Positions 58,756-64,000 of a stretch of DNA of 64,000 nt are shown here, in pieces. Numbering within the stretch: the first letter of the stretch is position 1; each line of letters begins with the position of its first letter. The stretch spans positions 5,739,501 to 5,803,500 of the forward strand of contig NC_052474.1 of the NCBI RefSeq assembly GCF_009730915.1, written 5' to 3'. The notes beneath the pieces were generated by a model that did no database searches, was not told the DNA's origin, and worked only from the letters and a program-made list of their open reading frames with translations. The position numbers were made by a program, and so were the translations under genes. Origin of the DNA: Dioscorea cayenensis subsp. rotundata. Lineage: Eukaryota > Streptophyta > Magnoliopsida > Dioscoreales > Dioscoreaceae.

Positions 58756-61311
58756 ATGGACAACCTCCTGGGTGGGCTCCTGGGTGGTGATGGCGGCGGC
58801 GCTCGCGGCGGCTCTCTTGCAAAACCTTCGAAGATGGTGGCTAGGAACGTCTCCCATTCCAATCTCCCCTCCGGTGGTGGTGGCGGTGGTGTTCGACCAG
58901 GTTTGTCTTACTCACAGGGCGCTCTCTCTCCTGTTGCGGAGGAGCGTTCCGCTCCCCCTCGATCCTCCAACAACCTTCGTCCTCAGCACACCCAAGAGTG
59001 GGTGGTGGTCAGCAGAGGAGGTAAGCGCCTCTCTTCGAGCCATGGCCTTGGTCGTAGCTCGTCCGGTAGTTCCTCATCTACGTGCATGTCCGCCTGGTCC
59101 CGGGACCTCGCCCCTAATGTCTGACAGCGCACGCTCACACGAATCCCCTTCCCAACCTTGCTCGCGGTGTTTTCGAGTGGGGCACCGAGCGGATGAATGC
59201 CGTCACTTGATCATCTGTCTTCGCTGCTCTCGGGCTGGTCATACTGCTTCGTCGTGCCAAGTGCCTTCTCGCTCGAAGACTGGTGAGGGTTCACGACGGG
59301 GTAGCCTACCCTCTGCTCAGAACCGTTGTGATTCCTCTTCACGCAGTGGTAGTGGCCATGCCTTCCTTGGTGCTGGCAACTCCTCCCCGCCCCGTCGTCA
59401 GGTGACCCCTCCCCTTGAGGCCGTGGCCCTGCCCTTTTCGAGGCCTTCGAGACCCAGCCGGAGGGTGTCTATCTCCATCCCGCTCTCTCTGGACATCATC
59501 CGTGCGAAGCAAGAGCTCAGTTATGTAGTGGTTGCCTTCTTCATCTCTGGATTCATTTCCGCCGATAAGCTGCTTGAACTTCTCGCCGTGAAGCTGGGCG
59601 TGGAATCCATTGGCTCTACCTCTGGTTTCTGCGGGGACTCCTTGCTTCTTATGTGCTCCGGGGAGGAGTTGGCCAAGAAGGTAACCAAACTCTCTGATTT
59701 CAGATGCTCCTCCGCCTTGGGCCTTTGCACCGTTCGCTTTCGAAGATGGTCTCCTGAACTAGGCTCCTCCGGCAGAGCTATTGGGAGAACAGATTGGGTC
59801 CACATCTGGAACATGCCGCTCCACTGTTGGGGCTGGAACGCTGTCTTCGACATGCTGAAATCTTTTGGCGAAGTAGTGACGATGCGTCGTCATGTGGAGG
59901 AGCCTTCGTCGGCGCTGAGTGCTCTGGTGCGACTGCGCCCCTCGGTGGAGCTTCCTTTAACGATTGAACTCAGCGTCGGCATGCGCCGTTTTCTTATCCT
60001 CCTCACCGATCGCCGCTCGCCGGTGCCTCGCTTCGACCCCCAGACGGACAGGTTCTCTCTTCCGGACCTTGCTTCGGGTCACCAACATGCTGTTGATCCT
60101 ATCCCGGCAAACCACAAGGGTAAACAAAAGCTAGTAGCTGAAGAAGGCCGGAAACGTGCCTCTAAGCCTTCCGATGTTGTCGCGGATGCTGGTGGGAGCT
60201 CCAGTCACCGTCCGGTCGCCCATGAGGGGGGGTTCTCCAAAAGACCGTTGGTCTTACCCCGCCCACCATGTCGCCCGGCGGACCGTCATCGCTAGCTCGT
60301 GAGCGACCGGTGGACCGCCCACCCCCCCATGAACGGCGTCCGTACGACGCTGTCGAATGCGCAGTGGCTCTCGGGAAGCGTTCCTCAGTCGAGTGGACTA
60401 GCGAGAAATCCCTCGACGTGGTTCTCGGGAGCTGCTCCTCGGACGTGTCGAAGGGAGAGAAATCTCGCGATCCATGCATCCTCAGATCTCGAGGCATGCT
60501 GTTGGCGTCTGATCGCGAGGCTCCACGTGACGCGTTGCCATCTTGTGCCGATCCGACGGTTGTTGTTGCTCCCATCTCGTGCACCCCATCCCAAGGCATT
60601 ATGACGGTTGATGTGGAGGTTTTGCCCATTGCAGCTCTATCCCGAGGCAGCTGTGAGGCCAATCTGGGTCCGGTTATTCCTCATCAGCCCATGGGCCTTG
60701 ATCAAGGCTTTTGTCCAGGCCCGGAGAATGAGTTATTTAAATCTCAATCTCTGGGCCTTCATGTGAGCCCAAGTAACATTGAGTTCTCCAAATCTCAATC
60801 CTTGGGTACTATTGCTGGGCCTGGATCCACCTTGGGCCATGAGGAAACCTTGCATTCACTTTCCCCTTCTATGGGCCAAGCAGAGTCTGATTCATGGACC
60901 TCGATCCCTAGTGATCCGGTAACCGAGATGTCTTGTGAGGGCGGTCTCGCTGAGAAACTCCCAGGGTCTTTTAGGAACCCCGAGCAGCACCCGGCTGGGA
61001 TCCATATCCCACCAAGGTTCACTTGGCATTATATGCTGGGCATTTGGTCCATCGTCCCTAAGGAGAACACCCTTCTCCTCGATTCCTTCCTCCCGGAACC
61101 CTCTTATTCCCTGGCCGATGGTGGGGAAGGTGATGAAGAGCCGTTGGATGACGATCTTGCGGTTGAGACAGACGACCCTAACCTCAACCACCTTGCTCTT
61201 GTCCCTTTCGAGCCCCCAGCCCAGTCCCATGAGGCAGAGGGTGACCCTGATCTGCTGAGTGTTGAGGATCCGATCCAGGAGATGCTGCCTCAGATGGCTT
61301 CTCTTCCCTAG
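58756..61311 (+). pseudogene. LINE ORF1 (gag-like nucleic-acid-binding protein), frameshifted
   Basis: Three plus-strand frames must be joined: 58756-59124 (Gly/Ser-rich N-terminus), then most of 58772-60295, then 60268-61311. The middle part has two zinc knuckles, CSRCFRVGHRADEC and CLRCSRAGHTASSC, at about 59160-59270. It continues into a domain like those of plant LINE gag proteins (FRRWSPELG, DWVHIWNMPLHCWGWNA). The C-terminal part is low-complexity with repeated KSQSLG. At least two frameshifts are implied, so ORF1 is not functional as written. It would coat LINE RNA. Confidence 0.82.
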
Positions 61312-61625
61312 GCACAATGCAGGAGTCACAGACAGAAAAAACCCTCCTCCCGCTGGAATGAGGATACAGGCTTCTTGCAGCAACCTCCCCGCTCTACCAA
61401 GAAGAAGTCTTCAGGGGCCTCGCCTGATGGTACGCCTACTGACTTTCTGTCTATTAATTCTTGGAGTGACGCTCAATTAATTTAGTATTGCTTAGCATGT
61501 GGCATTAAATTTCTTGGTTCTGACAATCATAGGACTGCATGCTTAGACTTTATTAGGAATCTAGAGACCTCTAGGACTGGCCAGTCAAAGGCACAGCCGG
61601 GCCCGTCTTCTGGGTCCCGATAGGT

Positions 61626-64000
61626 TTGTGTTTCCTTATGAATTTTATTTCCTGGAACGTCAGGGGCTTAGGTGGGCCGTCTAAAAAACACCTAGTTAGG
61701 GACTTTCTTGATCAGTTTAAACCTAGCATCGTTTGCTTCCAAGAGACTAAACTTGCGGTTGTGGATCGCTCCACTTGGAAAGCTATTGCTGGAGGCTCTC
61801 TGGATTGTTTTTGCGCTTCTGCTGCTTGTGGCTCCTCTGGGGGTATGATTATTGGTTGGAATGATACCCTTTTTAAGGGTAGTCTCGTCCACACAGGCAA
61901 CTTCTGCTTGACGGTGGAATTCCTCTCTGTCCTTGATCGCTCTCGATGGTATTGTACCACTGTTTACGGACCAAATGCCCGCAACTTGAAGTCAGACTTT
62001 TGGTCGGAAATCAGGAGCTGTAAGCCGCCACCGGGAATCCCCTGGATTCTCTGTGGTGACTTTAATGCAATTTTTTCTGAGTTGGACAAGAGCTCAGGGA
62101 ACGTGTGTTGGGATGACATTCGTAATGGCCAGAACCTCATTCGGGATTTAAACCTCGTGGAGACTCAACTCAGGGGTCGTCGGTTCACTTGGACCAACAA
62201 CCAGCAGACTCCTATATGTGTCTGCCTTGATAGGTTCTTGATCTCTCCCGACTGGCTCTGTCGTTTCCCTAGGGTTCATTAATTCGGTCTCCCTAGATTT
62301 GGGTCGGACCACGTCCCCATTCGTCTCGAGCTTGGCCTTCATGTGTTTAAGCCTTTCTTCTTTAAATTTGAAAAATCGTGGTGTCTGACCGATGACTTTC
62401 ATGATCGGATTAAGGGTTGGTGGGAAGAGCAGCATTTTGAGGGGTGCGGGGCTTTTGTCATGTCCAAAAAGCTGATTGGTCTTAAGAAGCGTCTCAAGCT
62501 TTGGGCTAAGCACACTTTCGGCTCCATTCGGGATCGTAAAAGAGACCTCCGGCATTCCTTGGACAGTTTGGATGTCGCCCGGGAATCCAGACCGCTAACG
62601 GCTGATGAGTTAGGGAAAGTGGAGTCGATTTCGCACGAGCTTTCTCTTACCCTTAAACAAGAAGAAATATACTGGAAGCAAAGATCTCGGGTCAAGTGGC
62701 TCCGGGAAGGTGATGATAATACTAAATTCTTTCACGCGGTCGCGAACGGTCGCCGTAACCGCAACCTCATTGCTGAAGTGGCTTTGGATGATCGTGTTTT
62801 CAAGGGGGCAAAAGACATTAGGCAGGCGTTCACAACCTTTTTTCGCGCTCAATTCGGTGCTAAACGTGATTCCCGTTTGCATTTCGACTGGAATGTTCTG
62901 CTCGCTAATAAACCAAGGGTTGACCTCACTTGCCTGGAGTCCCCTTTTTCCATTGAGGAGATTGCTGTGGCCACTAAGGACTTAGGGGCGGACAAGGCTC
63001 CAGGCCCGGACGGTTTCCCTATCCTGTTCTTTCAAAAGTTTTGGAACATTATCGAACAGGATTTGGTTAAATTGTGTAACGACTTCTCTAATCACTCTGC
63101 CAATTTGGAAAAAATCAACTGGGCAAATATCGTTCTTATTCCTAAAATTGATGACCCTGCGTCGGTCTCTGACTACCGCCCTATTAGCTTGATCAACGCC
63201 CCCCTTAAGATTATCTCCAAGATCCTTGCCACCAGACTCTCTAAGGTCATCGACCAGTTAGTGGATCACTCACAATCTGCTTTTATTAAGGGCAGGTCCA
63301 TCATGGACAATGTGGTGGCAGCTGAGGAAATCATCTTTAGCCTTCAAAAAAGGAATCTTGATGGGCACATCGTGAAAGTGGACTTTGCTAAAGCCTTCGA
63401 CATGGTTGACTGGGATTTCCTCCTGGAGCTTTTGGAGGCACGGGGTTTTGGCCCGCGATGGAGGCGTTGGATTGTCAATCTTCTGTTCACATCCAAAGCC
63501 TCTATCCTTGTTAATGGGTCTCCTGAAGGCTATGTCAGATACGAGCGTGGTTTGCGTCAGGGGGACCCCCTGTCACCGCTGCTCTTTGTTCTGGTGGCTG
63601 ATGTGCTCAGCTCTATGTTTAACCATGCTCTTACTTCACGCATTCTTTATGGGGTCCCGCTTGGCAGTTTTGGAAATGTTTGCCACCTGCAATACGCAGA
63701 TGACCTCATTATTTTATCGGCAGGAGGGACAGACGACCTTAGGATTATTAAGTTGATCCTTTTTATCTTTGAACTCTGGTTTGGCGATTAACCTCCACAA
63801 ATCTTGCTTGTTCTCTACCGGCTTTGGATCCCTGCCCAACCAATCTGCCCTGGACACTCTTAATTGTGATGCCAGCGCCCTCCCGATCACCTACCTGGGT
63901 GTCCCGATTGCTGGTAGAAGGCCACGTAGACAGGACTGGGAGGTTCTCATCCTCAAAGTCAAGAAAAGGCTCACCTCTTGGAAGGCTAATTACCTTTCCA
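61626..64000 (+). pseudogene. LINE ORF2 (endonuclease and reverse transcriptase), interrupted and truncated by window end
   Basis: The APE-type endonuclease (61626-62282) shows FISWNVRGLGG, VCFQETKL and CGDFNA. An in-frame TAA at 62280-62282 separates it from the continuing frame with the SDHVPI motif. The reverse transcriptase then runs through KAPGPDGFP, WANIVLIPK, YRPISLINAPLKIISK, QSAFIKGRSI, VDFAKAFDMVDWDF, GLRQGDPLSPLLF and catalytic YADDLIIL. A frameshift near 63770 moves the frame to read SGLAINLHKS, then LPITYLGVPI to the window end. Because the same frame resumes after the TAA, a single nonsense change explains the first break. It cannot make an intact protein as written. Confidence 0.93.

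Larger units (their letters stand above)
58756..64000 (+). mobile_element. L1-type LINE (non-LTR retrotransposon), damaged, running off the window
   Basis: ORF1 with CCHC knuckles is followed by ORF2 with endonuclease and reverse transcriptase, the plant L1 order. The base composition is far more GC-rich than the flanking DNA. The first recognisable coding begins right at the composition boundary, so there is little or no 5' UTR. The 3' end, poly-A tail and target duplication lie beyond the window. Confidence 0.93.

Noticed and set aside
1..64000. CRISPR arrays, operons, rRNA or tRNA genes
   Set aside because: The window is plant nuclear DNA. No regularly spaced repeat-spacer array, no cloverleaf with an intact B box and no rRNA sequence was found.

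Overview
This window is eukaryotic nuclear DNA from a flowering plant. The genes have many short exons with GT-AG introns. The protein families are typical of land plants: an auxin-conjugate amidohydrolase, a vacuolar processing enzyme, an arabinogalactan peptide, a P-class PPR protein, a jacalin-related lectin and a group-E-like PP2C. The intergenic DNA is AT-rich and loaded with plant-type transposons. A monocot is possible, given the single-domain mannose-type jacalin lectin, but the sequence does not prove it.

Layout. 1-6754 is repeat-rich. It opens with the 3' end of a Ty1/copia element (pol C-terminus and LTR) that abuts one of two related fragments of an unidentified minus-strand gene. 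It also holds a SINE-like element with target-site duplications, a decayed copy of the last exon of the downstream amidohydrolase gene, and a GC-rich repetitive block. 6755-15648 (+) is a complete ILR1-like IAA-amino-acid hydrolase gene of 5 exons encoding 434 aa and ending in HDEL. Its first intron carries a 4.4-kb, recently inserted but coding-dead copia element in the opposite orientation, with a 1000-N gap exactly at one element edge. 18169-18351 (-) is a 60-aa arabinogalactan peptide gene. 20583-26111 (-) is a complete vacuolar processing enzyme (legumain) gene of 9 exons and 488 aa. A 640-bp hAT-type miniature element lies about 0.2 kb upstream of its start codon.

26977-35234 is about 8 kb of gene-free AT-rich DNA with several short repeats. 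35235-41976 (+) is a chloroplast-targeted PPR gene of 10 exons and 661 aa. 44140-44889 (+) is a jacalin-related lectin gene interrupted by one in-frame TAG. 48575-50708 (+) is a PP2C phosphatase gene of 5 exons and 352 aa. 52555-54822 (-) encodes an unnamed 201-aa multi-pass membrane protein in 7 exons. 55591-57970 (-) encodes a 258-aa PHAX-type RNA-export adaptor in 4 exons. 58756 to the window end is a GC-rich, damaged L1-type LINE.

The genes are independent single-copy plant loci with no evident shared pathway. I saw no CRISPR array, operon, rRNA or tRNA gene, and no convincing undescribed multi-gene system. The points of interest are transposon-gene interactions: the intronic copia, the promoter MITE, the shuffled gene fragment, and the nonsense-broken lectin. 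Exon boundaries were set by hand from reading frame, GT/AG sites and family similarity; in every intact gene the exon lengths and phases close exactly.
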